Shown here: positions 1 to 8,067 of the stretch, in pieces
Position numbering within the stretch: position 1 is the first letter of the stretch
Layout: every line of letters starts with the position of its first letter
Assembly: GCF_037949795.1 (NCBI RefSeq)
Contig: NZ_CP149933.1
Span: 124,001 to 188,000, forward strand
Direction of reading: 5' to 3'
Length of the DNA stretch: 64,000 nucleotides
Origin: Thioclava sp. GXIMD2076
Lineage (GTDB): Bacteria > Pseudomonadota > Alphaproteobacteria > Rhodobacterales > Rhodobacteraceae
Notes under the pieces: model-generated
Database searches by the model: none
Told to the model about the DNA's origin: nothing
The model's input: the letters and a program-made list of their open reading frames with translations, nothing else
Translations under genes and position numbers: made by a program

Positions 1-560
1 GTAGGTGCGGGGGTCACAACGGGCGCAGGCCGGTGCACCGACCATGCCAGCGCGTCATCGGTTTTCTCGGTGAACATGTCGCCATTGACGATGATGACCG
101 CGAGCCCCTTCTTGGTCAGCGCGGCCTGTGCGGCAAGGGTGGTGATCCGGCGCGCCTGATCGGGATGGGAAATCCGCTCGCAAAACACCGATGCCTGTTC
201 GTAGATCGCTTTCTGGTCGACCTCTTGCGGAAAGCCCAGACCTTCCTCGTTACGCGCCACATTTGAGGCAATCAGCACGACCGGCGCGCCGTTGCGGTGG
301 CTCTCGAACAGGCCATTCACGAAATGCAGCGATCCCGGCCCGCAGGTGCCCGCACATAGCGTCAGCTCGCCTGTCATATACGCCTCGCCGCCGGCAGCAA
401 ATCCGCCCGCCTCCTCGTGGCGTACATGCACCCAGTCGATCTCGGATTTGCGCAATGCGTCGGTGAAATGGTTGATTGTATCGCCGACCACACCGTAACA
501 GCGCTTGGCCCCTGCGGCCTGAAGGGTCTCGGTAATGATTTTTGCAACGGATTTGGACAT
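1..560 (-). CDS. poxB: Pyruvate:quinone oxidoreductase (pyruvate oxidase), 5' part
   Basis: The visible 186 residues are the N-terminal thiamine-diphosphate PYR domain and linker of a PoxB-type enzyme, which oxidatively decarboxylates pyruvate to acetate and passes electrons to membrane quinone. The segment YGVVGDTINHF, then the HEEAGGFAAG stretch with the catalytic glutamate near residue 50, and AGTCGPGSLHFVNGLF follow the E. coli PoxB pattern closely. The start ATG at 560 is preceded by GAAAGG. The gene runs off the left edge, so the FAD and C-terminal membrane-binding parts are not visible. It diverges from otsA. An acetolactate synthase paralogue is possible but fits less well. Confidence 0.82.
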   Translation of the reverse strand, partial: MSKSVAKIITETLQAAGAKRCYGVVGDTINHFTDALRKSEIDWVHVRHEEAGGFAAGGEAYMTGELTLCAGTCGPGSLHFVNGLFESHRNGAPVVLIASNVARNEEGLGFPQEVDQKAIYEQASVFCERISHPDQARRITTLAAQAALTKKGLAVIIVNGDMFTEKTDDALAWSVHRPAPVVTPAP

Positions 561-700
561 ATCGCAGCCTTTCGGAGTTGAAATCTGAGTTTTTACGTCT
601 GTCCCTGCAACGTTTTGGCGGGCAGCTCGGATCCTGTCGCGCGCGCACAAGAGTGTGAGGGCGGGGCATGACGCGACGAGAGAGAGCCCGAAAGCAGAAA

Positions 701-715
701 TTGATCTCATATCAA
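701..715. promoter_or_regulatory. TTGAT-N5-ATCAA palindrome in the poxB-otsA gap
   Basis: A 15-bp dyad TTGAT-CTCAT-ATCAA lies in the 240-bp divergent gap. The arms match the FNR/CRP-family half site, but the spacer is 5 rather than the usual 4, so the binding protein is uncertain. A GC-rich self-complementary run, GGCGGGCCCGCC (763-774), lies just upstream of the otsA ribosome site. The rest of the gap shows nothing clear. Confidence 0.35.
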
Positions 716-800
716 GGAACAGCGCCTCCGCCGCTGCGTTACCGCGTAGACTTCATGGAAATGGCGGGCCCGCCCATGTGCGGGTTTTGAGGAGGCTATA

Positions 801-2183
801 ATGGCAGGGCGGCTGATCGTTGTTTCAAACAGGATCCCCACGGGCGATCCTTCCGGAGGGCTGGTTGTGGCGCTGCATGACGCGCTTCTGGCGCGCGGCG
901 GCACATGGATCGGCGCCGATCCCGACCCGTCCGAGGAAGGGCGCGACAGGCTTCACGATCTGGGCAATGTGCCCTACCAGAAGCGCGCCTTCCGTCTGAG
1001 TGCCGCCGAGCGCGCCAATTATTACAGCGGCTACGCCAATTCGGTGCTCTGGCCTGTCTGCCATCGCCGCACCGATCTGGTCGAAATCCGCTCCGAATAC
1101 CGCGCCGATTATCTGGCGGTGAACCTGCGTCTGGCGCGGCTTATCGCCAAGGAGCTTGGCCCGCAGGATGTGATCTGGGTGCATGATTACCATTTTCTGC
1201 CGCTGGCCACGATGCTGCGCTCGCTCGGGGTGACCAACCGGATCGGTTTCTTCCTGCATATTCCTTTCCCCAACATCACCGATCTCGATGTGTTGCCGCG
1301 CCCCGAGGATTTCGCGCGCTGGCTTTCGGGCTATAATCTCGTCGGGCTGCAGACGCGCCGCGATGTAGCGCGTGCGTTCGAGATGTTCCGCGCCGATCCG
1401 CGGGCCGAGTTCCTGCGCGACGGGACGGTGAAATTCGAGGAGAATATCGTCTCTGTGGCGTCGTTCCCGATCGGGATCGACAGCGAGCAGATCGAGGGAA
1501 TTGCCGCGCGCGCCGACACGGGACCTTTCGGGGCGGCCGACCCGCGCGAGCTGATCATCGGTGCCGACCGGCTGGATTACAGCAAAGGCCTGCCGCAGAA
1601 ATTCGAGGCCTTCGGGCGTCTCCTGCAGGGGCGCATCGATCCGCAGGCGCGGCCCACGCTCTTGCAGATCGCCTCGCCCAGTCGCGCCGATGTTGCGGCT
1701 TATCAGCAGATCACCAGCGAATTGCAGGCGATTTCGGGCCGTATCAACGGACGGTATTCCGAGCTGGATTGGCAGCCCTTGCGCTTCGTGCATCGCTCGG
1801 TCGAGCGCGAGCGGCTGATCGGGCTCATGCGCCGTGCCGAGGTGGGACTGGTCACGCCTCTTGCCGACGGGATGAACCTTGTGGCCAAGGAATTCGTCGC
1901 GGCTCAGGCCCCCGAAGATCCGGGAGTATTGGTGCTGTCGCGCTTTGCGGGGGCGGCGGAGGATATGAAAGGTGCGCTCCTGATCAATCCGCATGATCTG
2001 GACGAGACGGCGGGCGCGGTAGAGCTGGCCTTAGCGATGCCGCTGGCCGAGCGCAAATGCCGTTTCGAGGATTGCCTGCAGGTGGTGCGCGACAGCCGGA
2101 TCTCGGTCTGGACGGATCGCTATCTTGCGCGGCTGGCAAGCTGCGTGCCGACCCTGTCACTGGCGCCCAGAGCCAGCGCCTGA
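801..2183 (+). CDS. otsA: Alpha,alpha-trehalose-phosphate synthase (UDP-forming)
   Basis: A family 20 glycosyltransferase of 460 residues, normal length, that joins UDP-glucose and glucose-6-phosphate into trehalose-6-phosphate in the cytoplasm, usually for osmotic or desiccation stress. Visible landmarks are the N-terminal LIVVSNRIP and the glycine-rich loop GGLVVALHDAL, WVHDYHFLPLATMLR in the middle, the nucleotide-sugar site RLDYSKGLPQKFEAF, and the ADGMNLVAKEFVA signature near residue 355. The start has a good ribosome site (GAGGAGG). No trehalose-phosphatase (otsB) is adjacent. The last 27 bases overlap the 3' end of the convergent glycosylase gene. Confidence 0.93.
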   Translation: MAGRLIVVSNRIPTGDPSGGLVVALHDALLARGGTWIGADPDPSEEGRDRLHDLGNVPYQKRAFRLSAAERANYYSGYANSVLWPVCHRRTDLVEIRSEYRADYLAVNLRLARLIAKELGPQDVIWVHDYHFLPLATMLRSLGVTNRIGFFLHIPFPNITDLDVLPRPEDFARWLSGYNLVGLQTRRDVARAFEMFRADPRAEFLRDGTVKFEENIVSVASFPIGIDSEQIEGIAARADTGPFGAADPRELIIGADRLDYSKGLPQKFEAFGRLLQGRIDPQARPTLLQIASPSRADVAAYQQITSELQAISGRINGRYSELDWQPLRFVHRSVERERLIGLMRRAEVGLVTPLADGMNLVAKEFVAAQAPEDPGVLVLSRFAGAAEDMKGALLINPHDLDETAGAVELALAMPLAERKCRFEDCLQVVRDSRISVWTDRYLARLASCVPTLSLAPRASA

Positions 2184-3599
2184 TGACTGCCAGCCTGCGG
2201 CGAGGCCGAGGCTTCTGGTGAACTCTGCCTGCCGCGCCTCGGCTAGCGCGCGGTCGGGCAGGCGCAGAAGGTAGGCGGGGTGATAGGTGATCAGGCAGGG
2301 CGTGCCATCGGGCAGGGTCTCGACCTGTCCCGCGCGCTGGACCAGCCCCTTGCCCGTGCCGGTCAATGACGCGGCAGCGGTGGCCCCCATCGCCACTACC
2401 AGATCGGGACGGACCAGCTTGCGTTCGAGATTTAGCCACCAGCGGCAGGCCTGCACCTCTCCCGCATTCGGGGCCTGATGCAGCCGCTGCTTGCCGCGTG
2501 GCGCGAATTTGAAATGTTTCACCGCGTTGGTCAGCCAGATCTTTTCACGCTTAAGCCCTGCTGCCTGCGCGCAGCGGTCAAATAGTTGGCCGGCTGGCCC
2601 TACAAAGGGGCGGCCCTTCAGGTCTTCCTGCTCCCCCGGCTGTTCACCCACCACCATCACGCGGGCCGCGGTTGCACCTTCGCCCGCCACCCCTTGGGTC
2701 GCGCAGGGGCCGATGGCGCAGCGGCGGCAGGCATCGAGCGCTGGTTTCATCGTTGCAAGCGTCACATCCTCGGGCAGGTCTTTCGGCGCGGGCCGCAGCT
2801 TCTCGGCGATGGCGGCGGCGGGCAGGGGCATGGCCTCCTGCATGGCGCGGGCGCGTTCGGGCGCTTGCCGGATCATCTCGGGGATCAGCCGTGCCTCCGG
2901 CAGGTTCTTCCAGTATTTGCGCGGCATCTCGGAGGTCATCGCCTTCACCATCAGCCGCGCGGGGTTGAAAATATGGGTGAAATAGGTCCGCCACAGCTCT
3001 TCGGTGGCATCCTCGGGGGGTGGAGTGCGATCTTCGGTTTCGGTGTAACTCAACCGGCCGCCCTCGAACCGCGCGGTCAGCGAGGGTGTGGCGATCACCC
3101 AATCCATATCGCCGAAACGTTTGGCAAAGAACGGGGTCGCAGGCTCGACGATAGGGTGGTCCGGCTCGAACCACGCAGCAAAGGCGCGGCGGTTGGCGCC
3201 TTGGGCGGTGATCTCGCGGAAGCGGACAAAAGCATGCATCTTGTGGATATCGCGCCGCACATGCTTGGCCTGTGCGAGGAGCTTGTGTAGCGCCGGATCA
3301 CTGCGGTCGCCCCAGCGTAGGGCCCCGCGCGACAGGCGCAGCACGAGGCCATAGGCGCGGGCAAAGCGCTCGGGGTCGGAATGGTGGAGCGCGCATTCGA
3401 TCTCCGAAAGGGCTGCGCGGGGAAGGGTCAGGGTGACGGGGGCACCCTTGGGCGCGGCACTGCCGCCGAACAGATCGGGGGCCGCCTCTCCCACCCGCCA
3501 GAGGACGGCCTCGGCAGGCACACCGCGCGCGGCCAGCCCTCGCGCCGTCTCGCGCCATGCGGCCACCGTGCCGATGCGGGGCAGGGCGATCTCTTCCAT
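2157..3599 (-). CDS. DUF4130 / UdgX-family uracil-DNA glycosylase fusion
   Basis: A 480-residue two-part protein. Residues about 80-245 form the DUF4130 domain that accompanies this repair system; residues about 285-465 are a family 4-like uracil-DNA glycosylase. Cysteines at 291, 294, 299 and 385 are probable [4Fe-4S] ligands, and GEQPGEQED (318-326) is the active-site loop. GKQRLHQAP (369-377) corresponds to the UdgX R-loop, whose histidine forms a covalent bond with the abasic sugar in characterised UdgX; the histidine (374) is kept, but the usual KRRIH reads KQRLH. The ATG overlaps the stop of the radical SAM gene by 1 base, so the two are translationally coupled and share its SOS promoter. 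Confidence 0.88.
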   Translation of the reverse strand: MEEIALPRIGTVAAWRETARGLAARGVPAEAVLWRVGEAAPDLFGGSAAPKGAPVTLTLPRAALSEIECALHHSDPERFARAYGLVLRLSRGALRWGDRSDPALHKLLAQAKHVRRDIHKMHAFVRFREITAQGANRRAFAAWFEPDHPIVEPATPFFAKRFGDMDWVIATPSLTARFEGGRLSYTETEDRTPPPEDATEELWRTYFTHIFNPARLMVKAMTSEMPRKYWKNLPEARLIPEMIRQAPERARAMQEAMPLPAAAIAEKLRPAPKDLPEDVTLATMKPALDACRRCAIGPCATQGVAGEGATAARVMVVGEQPGEQEDLKGRPFVGPAGQLFDRCAQAAGLKREKIWLTNAVKHFKFAPRGKQRLHQAPNAGEVQACRWWLNLERKLVRPDLVVAMGATAAASLTGTGKGLVQRAGQVETLPDGTPCLITYHPAYLLRLPDRALAEARQAEFTRSLGLAAGWQSSGAGSGRQ

Positions 3600-4825
3600 C
3601 AGAAGAGGCTCAGCTGTTCGGGGGGCGGGGCAAAGCGGGCCCGCAAATCCTGCGCATCGAGGCTGCGCGCCGTCCAGCCCGGTAAGGTGATAAAGGGGCG
3701 GGCATGTTTCATCACGCAGCCGATCTTCACCAGCGTCTCATAGCGCAGCGCGCCATGTTTGCGCGCCGCCAGAATGCGTTCGACCGAGCGGGTGCCGAAG
3801 CCAGGCACCCGCAGGAGCAGCTCCCTGGGCGCGCGGTTCACATCCACCGGAAATTGCTCGCGATGGGCCAGCGCCCATGCCATTTTGGGATCCACCTCAA
3901 GGTCCAGCATCCCCGAGGGTGGCGCGATCTCGCCCGCCTCGAATCCGTAAAACCGCATCAGCCAGTCGGCCTGATAGAGCCGGTGCTCGCGCATCAGGGG
4001 CGGGCGTTTGAGGGGCAGCAGCTTCGAGGCATCGGGGATCGGCGAGAAGGCCGAATAATAGACCCGCGACAGGTGATAGCCCGAATAAAGCCGCGAGGCC
4101 GAATGCAGGATATCGCCGTCATGCGCCGCATCCGCCCCCACGATCATCTGCGTGGACTGCCCCGCAGGCGCAAAGCGGCCCGCACGGCGGCCTTTATGGC
4201 TGCGCTCCTTTGCGGCCTCGCGGCGGTTGCGGACCTCGGCCATCGCGGTGCGGATCTGCTGGGCGCTTTTCTCGGGGGCGTAATCCGAGAGCCCCTTATC
4301 GGTGGGCAGCTCGACATTGATCGATAGGCGGTCCGCCCATTTGCCCGCCTCGTCGATCAGCTCGGGGGCGGCATCGGGGATGGTCTTGAGATGGATATAG
4401 CCGCGGAAGTTCTCCTGTTGCCGCAGCGTGCGTGCGATGCGCACCATATCGGCCATCGTATCATCGGGGCTGCGGATGATGCCCGACGAAAGGAACAGCC
4501 CCTCGATATAGTTGCGGCGGTAGAACTCGACCGTCAGGCTGACCACTTCCTCGACGCTGAAACGAGCGCGTTCGACATGGCTGGAGGCACGGTTGATGCA
4601 GTAGGCGCAGTCATAGATGCAGAAATTGGTCATCAGGATCTTCAGGAGGCTGATGCAACGCCCGTCCGGCGCATAAGCATGGCAGATGCCCGACCCGCCC
4701 GAGGAGCCAAGGCCCTTGCCGTCTTTCGACGACCGTTTCTGCCCGCCCGAAGAGGCGCAGGAGGCATCATATTTGGCGGCATCGGCGAGGATTGCCAGCT
4801 TGTCTGATATTGTGCGTTTGACCAT
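3599..4825 (-). CDS. Putative DNA modification/repair radical SAM protein
   Basis: A 408-residue radical SAM enzyme of the family regularly paired with DUF4130/UdgX. The 4Fe-4S/SAM motif FCIYDCAYC (CxxxCxxC) is near residue 60. A helix-hairpin-helix DNA-binding segment (PRELLLRVPGFGTRSVERIL) is near the C-terminus. The substrate lesion is unknown for this family. The frame is open further upstream, but I place the start at ATG 4825. Homologues begin at this point (MVKRTISDKLAILADAAKYD), and a LexA-boxed promoter ends directly before it, leaving no room for a leader. It is the first gene of a two-gene SOS operon. Confidence 0.85.
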   Translation of the reverse strand: MVKRTISDKLAILADAAKYDASCASSGGQKRSSKDGKGLGSSGGSGICHAYAPDGRCISLLKILMTNFCIYDCAYCINRASSHVERARFSVEEVVSLTVEFYRRNYIEGLFLSSGIIRSPDDTMADMVRIARTLRQQENFRGYIHLKTIPDAAPELIDEAGKWADRLSINVELPTDKGLSDYAPEKSAQQIRTAMAEVRNRREAAKERSHKGRRAGRFAPAGQSTQMIVGADAAHDGDILHSASRLYSGYHLSRVYYSAFSPIPDASKLLPLKRPPLMREHRLYQADWLMRFYGFEAGEIAPPSGMLDLEVDPKMAWALAHREQFPVDVNRAPRELLLRVPGFGTRSVERILAARKHGALRYETLVKIGCVMKHARPFITLPGWTARSLDAQDLRARFAPPPEQLSLF

Positions 4826-4828
4826 GGT

Positions 4829-4843
4829 GTTCATCATATGTTC
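4829..4843 (-). promoter_or_regulatory. LexA (SOS) box of the radical SAM-udgX operon
   Basis: On the minus strand the sequence reads GAAC-ATATGAT-GAAC, equal to GTTC-N7-GTTC, the LexA consensus of alphaproteobacteria. It covers the -10 hexamer of the promoter directly ahead of the repair operon, the expected geometry for repression. Exact matches to this 8-base pattern are expected only about twice by chance in 64 kb on both strands. Finding one on a repair promoter is therefore meaningful. Confidence 0.85.
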
Positions 4844-4861
4844 ACGCATGTTAACGGGCAA
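4833..4861 (-). promoter_or_regulatory. Sigma-70 promoter, apparently leaderless, for the radical SAM-udgX operon
   Basis: The -35 is TTGCCC (4856-4861), the spacer is exactly 17 bases and the -10 is TATGAT (4833-4838). Transcription should start about 7 bases on, at or next to the A of ATG 4825. That predicts a leaderless mRNA and agrees with the absence of a Shine-Dalgarno sequence. The start point itself is inferred. Confidence 0.7.
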
Positions 4862-4901
4862 GGGATTTTTCACGGCCCGCCCATCACAGTTTGGCGGCAT
4901 G

Positions 4902-4927
4902 AAAAAAGGGCCGCCTTGCGGCAGCCC
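4902..4927 (-). terminator. Rho-independent terminator of the alanine symporter gene
   Basis: Read on the minus strand, GGGCTGCC-GCAA-GGCGGCCC forms a GC-rich stem-loop with one mismatch, followed by TTTTTT. It lies about 50 bases past the symporter stop codon and separates it from the SOS promoter of the next unit. Confidence 0.85.
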
Positions 4928-4978
4928 TTCGAGTGGTCTCCTCGGGCGTTCTTATGCGCCCTATGGATCGGTTGTCGC

Positions 4979-6403
4979 TCAGAGTTTCTTGTCCCATGCG
5001 CTGCGGTCGATATCGAGATCCGCATACATATCGGGGTCGAGCACCGGACGCTCCACGCCCGCCTTCAACTGGGCGCGGAAATCGCGCAAGAGGCGCATCG
5101 CCACGGGGAACAGCATTATGATCGCCAACAGGTTCACCAGCGCCAGGACGCCCATCAGCGGGTCCGAGAAGAAGAACACCGCCGTTGCCCCGGGTGCGAG
5201 CGCACCGATGAAGACAATAGCGACGATCGCGATGCGCAGGATCAGGATCGCTACGGGGCTCTCGCTAAAGACCGAAAGCGCGTTCTCGCCCAGATAGTAG
5301 TTGTAGATGATGGACGAGAAGGCAAAGAGCAGCACCGCGATGGACAGGTAGTATTGCGCCCAGTTGCCCAGCTCGCTGGTGACCGATTGCTGGGTCAGGA
5401 CTACACCGTCGATCCCTTCGGCACCGGGGACATAGACATCGCTCAAGAGGATCACGAAAGCCGTGCACGAGCAGATGACGATGGTGTCGATGAAGACCGA
5501 GAAGGACTGCGTGATGCCCTGGCTGATCGGGTGGCGCACCTCTGCGGTGGCGGCCACGTTGGGCGCGGAGCCCAGACCCGCCTCGTTCGAGAAGAGACCG
5601 CGACGCATGCCCTGCATGATGGCCGCGCCCATACCGCCGCCGACGGCCTGTTCGATGCCGAAAGCGTTCTTGACGATCATCGAGAAGACCTGCGGCACTT
5701 CGGTGATGTTGAGCGCAATGACCACCAGCGCCATCAGCAGATACCCCACAGCCATGATCGGCACGATCACGTCAGAGGCTTTCGCGATGCGGTGGATACC
5801 GCCAAAGATGATGATGGCGGAAATGATCGACAGGCCGATTGCCGTCCAGAGACGGTCGATATGGAAGCTGTCCTGCATCGCGCCGGCCACGGTATTGCCC
5901 TGGAACGCATTGAAGCCGAAGCCGAAGGCCGCAATGAGGCAGACCGCGTAGAGCCCTGCAAGCCATTTGTATTCGGGGCCCAGACCATGGATGATCGCAT
6001 AGGCGGGACCACCACGGAAACTGTGTTCGCCCGTGCGGCGCTTGAACAGCTGTGCGATCGAGCATTCGACAAGGCTGGTGGCCATGCCAACAAGCGCCAC
6101 GGCCCACATCCAGAATACGGCCCCCGGACCGCCCAGCGTGATCGCCACGGCAACGCCTGCGATATTGCCGCCGCCTACGCGTCCGCCGACCGAGACCAGA
6201 AGCGCCTCGCGCGCCGAGATCTTGTCATTGTCGGCCGCGTTGTTCGATTTGCGCAGAACGCGGAACATCCGTCCGAAAAAGCGGAACTGCACAAAGCCGG
6301 TTGCCAGAGTGATGAACACGCCGAAGACGACGAGAATCGGGATCAGCGACCAACCCCAAGTCAGATCGCCGATCTTGCTAAAGATCAGCTCCAGAAAATC
6401 CAT
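4979..6403 (-). CDS. Sodium/proton:alanine symporter (AGCS family)
   Basis: A 474-residue polytopic membrane protein of the alanine/glycine:cation symporter family. Family features include GGPGAVFWMWAVALVGMATS in the first third, NEAGLGSAPNVAATAEVRHP in the middle, and about ten hydrophobic segments. It probably imports alanine or glycine with Na+. The frame extends to 6571, but ATG 6403 is preceded by GGGGGAT at correct spacing and starts the family-typical MDFLELIF. It is divergent from an XRE regulator that may control it. Confidence 0.9.
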   Translation of the reverse strand: MDFLELIFSKIGDLTWGWSLIPILVVFGVFITLATGFVQFRFFGRMFRVLRKSNNAADNDKISAREALLVSVGGRVGGGNIAGVAVAITLGGPGAVFWMWAVALVGMATSLVECSIAQLFKRRTGEHSFRGGPAYAIIHGLGPEYKWLAGLYAVCLIAAFGFGFNAFQGNTVAGAMQDSFHIDRLWTAIGLSIISAIIIFGGIHRIAKASDVIVPIMAVGYLLMALVVIALNITEVPQVFSMIVKNAFGIEQAVGGGMGAAIMQGMRRGLFSNEAGLGSAPNVAATAEVRHPISQGITQSFSVFIDTIVICSCTAFVILLSDVYVPGAEGIDGVVLTQQSVTSELGNWAQYYLSIAVLLFAFSSIIYNYYLGENALSVFSESPVAILILRIAIVAIVFIGALAPGATAVFFFSDPLMGVLALVNLLAIIMLFPVAMRLLRDFRAQLKAGVERPVLDPDMYADLDIDRSAWDKKL

Positions 6404-6417
6404 GATATCCCCCATTA

Positions 6418-6443
6418 TTGTCGCGTTTGGTTTTGTTGTCGCG
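6418..6443. repeat. Two direct TTGTCGCG repeats upstream of the alanine symporter
   Basis: TTGTCGCG occurs at 6418-6425 and again at 6436-6443, 18 bases apart. Both lie 15-40 bases before the symporter start in the 149-bp gap shared with the XRE regulator. The repeats could be operator half-sites for that regulator. No family motif is known to me, so this is positional inference. Confidence 0.35.
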
Positions 6444-6552
6444 AATTCGGTGCAAACTAGGGATGCAGTTACGGAATACCATGGTCTATCTTGCATCAGG
6501 CAGACGCGACCGGATACATAAGTAGCGTCAACTAGCATCAAGAGGTGGGCGG

Positions 6553-7365
6553 GTGTCCCAGGATCTGCCACGAAATCTACGACTACTATGTAGTTATCAT
6601 AGCTCGATCGTATCAGTCTGCCAGCAGTTGGGGGTGAATCGTTCGCAGTTCAATCGCTACCTGACGGGGGAGACCTTTCCCTCGCTGCGCTCCATGCGGC
6701 GGATCTGCGACTTCTTCGGGGTGGAAGAGGCCGAGCTGCTGCTGTCGCATGCGCAATTCGCCGAGATCGTCCGGCTGCGCCCGCAAAGCACCGGATTGCG
6801 CACCGAGCTCGATACGGTGGCCCGCACAGCCACCGATTTGCGGGCGGGTTCGGCCAAGGCGTTGATGCCTTATCTGGGTCACTACCTCACATGGTATAAT
6901 TCCATGTCCCATCCGGGGCAGGTGCTTTGCGCGCTGACCAGGCTCTACGAGACCCCTTTCGGGGTGAATGTCAAAAGTGTCGAGAGCGTGGGCCGTGTGG
7001 GGGCGCGCAAGTTTACCTGCAAATACGAGGGCGCCTGTTTCCTGCTGGGCGATCGTCTGTTCATGACGGTGATGGAGACGCTGACCCGTAACGAGGTGAT
7101 GCAGATCATCCTCTATCCCAGTTATAACAATCGCATCCGCTATCTGAGCGGGGTGGTTTCGGGGGTGGCGGCCCGTGCGCCGCGTCCGCCTTCGGCCACG
7201 CAGATGGTCATGGAATATCTGGGCAAATCGGTCGATCTGCGGGCGATGATGCGGCGCTCGGGGCTTTATGCGCCAGATGACAGCCTGATCCCCGAAGAGG
7301 TGCGGCTGATGCTCTCGAACGGGTTGCGACCGGGAAGCCATCTGGTCGAGGCGCCCCTGCCATAA
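6553..7365 (+). CDS. XRE-type helix-turn-helix transcriptional regulator
   Basis: A 270-residue protein starting at GTG 6553 behind AGAGGTG. Residues about 15-65 form an XRE-like helix-turn-helix (VCQQLGVNRSQFNRYLTGETFPS, described here only by position and character), followed by roughly 200 residues without a domain I recognise. The tail looks globular and could be a ligand- or effector-binding region. It diverges from the alanine symporter, which makes that gene the most likely target. No partner gene follows in the same direction before the SOS-controlled ImuA-like gene. Confidence 0.7.
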   Translation: MSQDLPRNLRLLCSYHSSIVSVCQQLGVNRSQFNRYLTGETFPSLRSMRRICDFFGVEEAELLLSHAQFAEIVRLRPQSTGLRTELDTVARTATDLRAGSAKALMPYLGHYLTWYNSMSHPGQVLCALTRLYETPFGVNVKSVESVGRVGARKFTCKYEGACFLLGDRLFMTVMETLTRNEVMQIILYPSYNNRIRYLSGVVSGVAARAPRPPSATQMVMEYLGKSVDLRAMMRRSGLYAPDDSLIPEEVRLMLSNGLRPGSHLVEAPLP

Positions 7366-7369
7366 CCCA

Positions 7370-7399
7370 TTGGCGAATCCGTATGTTCTTGATATGTTC
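7370..7399 (+). promoter_or_regulatory. SOS promoter with LexA box for the ImuA-like gene
   Basis: GTTC (7385-7388), seven bases, GTTC (7396-7399) is an exact alphaproteobacterial LexA box. It overlaps a promoter with -35 TTGGCG (7370-7375), a 17-base spacer and -10 TATGTT (7393-7398). The predicted transcription start coincides with ATG 7405, so the transcript would be leaderless. This is the same layout as the box at 4829-4843. Confidence 0.8.
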
Positions 7400-7404
7400 C
7401 TGAC

Positions 7405-7956
7405 ATGGTCGCCGATTTCCACACATCTATCGCGTTGCGCCGCGGGCGGGTGCATGAGGTCCATGGCGCCGGAGCCATGGCCTTTGCCCTGATCACGACA
7501 CGTAGTGCTGCTGTATTATGGATCCGCGAGGCATGGCGGGCCGAGGGGCTGGACCCGCAGGGATTGATCCGCTTCCGCCCGCCCGAGGGGCTTTTGCTGG
7601 CGCGTCCGTCCGACCAGACCGATGCGCTGGCCGTGGCCGAGGAGGCGCTGAAGGATGGTGCGCTGCCTTTTGTGGTGCTGGAGGTCACGCGCCCGCTGAA
7701 CCTGCGCGAAGGCCGTCGTTTGCAGCTGGCGGCCAAGGCCGGAAACAGTCTGGGGCTGTGCATCATTCCCGAAGGTATGGGTTCAAACGCCGCCGAGACC
7801 CGCTGGCGGGCGGAGCCGGTCTTCGACCCGTTGGGGCAGGGCATGGTGGTGGAGTGGCATCTGAGCAAGAACAAATCCGGCCCGCTTGGCACATGGCGTC
7901 TGGCATGGGAGGCGCAGGCGGGCCGGATGCGGGTTCTGGCGCAGGCGTCTGCCTAA
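7405..7956 (+). CDS. imuA: ImuA-like SOS mutagenesis protein
   Basis: A short 183-residue RecA/SulA-like protein resembling the ImuA of Rhodobacteraceae. It begins with the GRVHEVHGAGAMAFAL segment and contains VLWIREAW, DALAVAEEALKDGALPFVVLEV, GLCIIPEGMGSNAAETRW and a tryptophan-rich C-terminus. ImuA normally works with ImuB and the DnaE2 polymerase in translesion synthesis. The LexA box directly upstream supports SOS induction. The usual imuB-dnaE2 genes do not follow; the next gene is an unrelated hydrolase 111 bases on. The partners, if present, are elsewhere. Confidence 0.75.
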   Translation: MVADFHTSIALRRGRVHEVHGAGAMAFALITTRSAAVLWIREAWRAEGLDPQGLIRFRPPEGLLLARPSDQTDALAVAEEALKDGALPFVVLEVTRPLNLREGRRLQLAAKAGNSLGLCIIPEGMGSNAAETRWRAEPVFDPLGQGMVVEWHLSKNKSGPLGTWRLAWEAQAGRMRVLAQASA

Positions 7957-8067
7957 AAATTGACCCGTCATCTTTCTGCGTCTCTCGCGCGGGCGATTGC
8001 GCTTGTCCGCGCGGTCATGATCTTTAGCAATAGGGCGAACCGACAGATATCGCGTAAAGGTGGCCCG

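Noticed and set aside
701..715. FNR site in the poxB-otsA gap
   Set aside because: The arms fit, but the spacer is 5 rather than 4, so I list only an unnamed palindrome.
825..1994. A 389-residue open frame antisense to otsA
   Set aside because: Antisense shadow of a highly conserved glycosyltransferase gene with no start signal or recognisable domain.
4838..6460. A 540-residue open frame on the plus strand opposite the alanine symporter
   Set aside because: It is antisense to a well-supported membrane transporter, is rich in His, Arg and Asp as expected of a high-GC shadow frame, and has no ribosome site or family resemblance.
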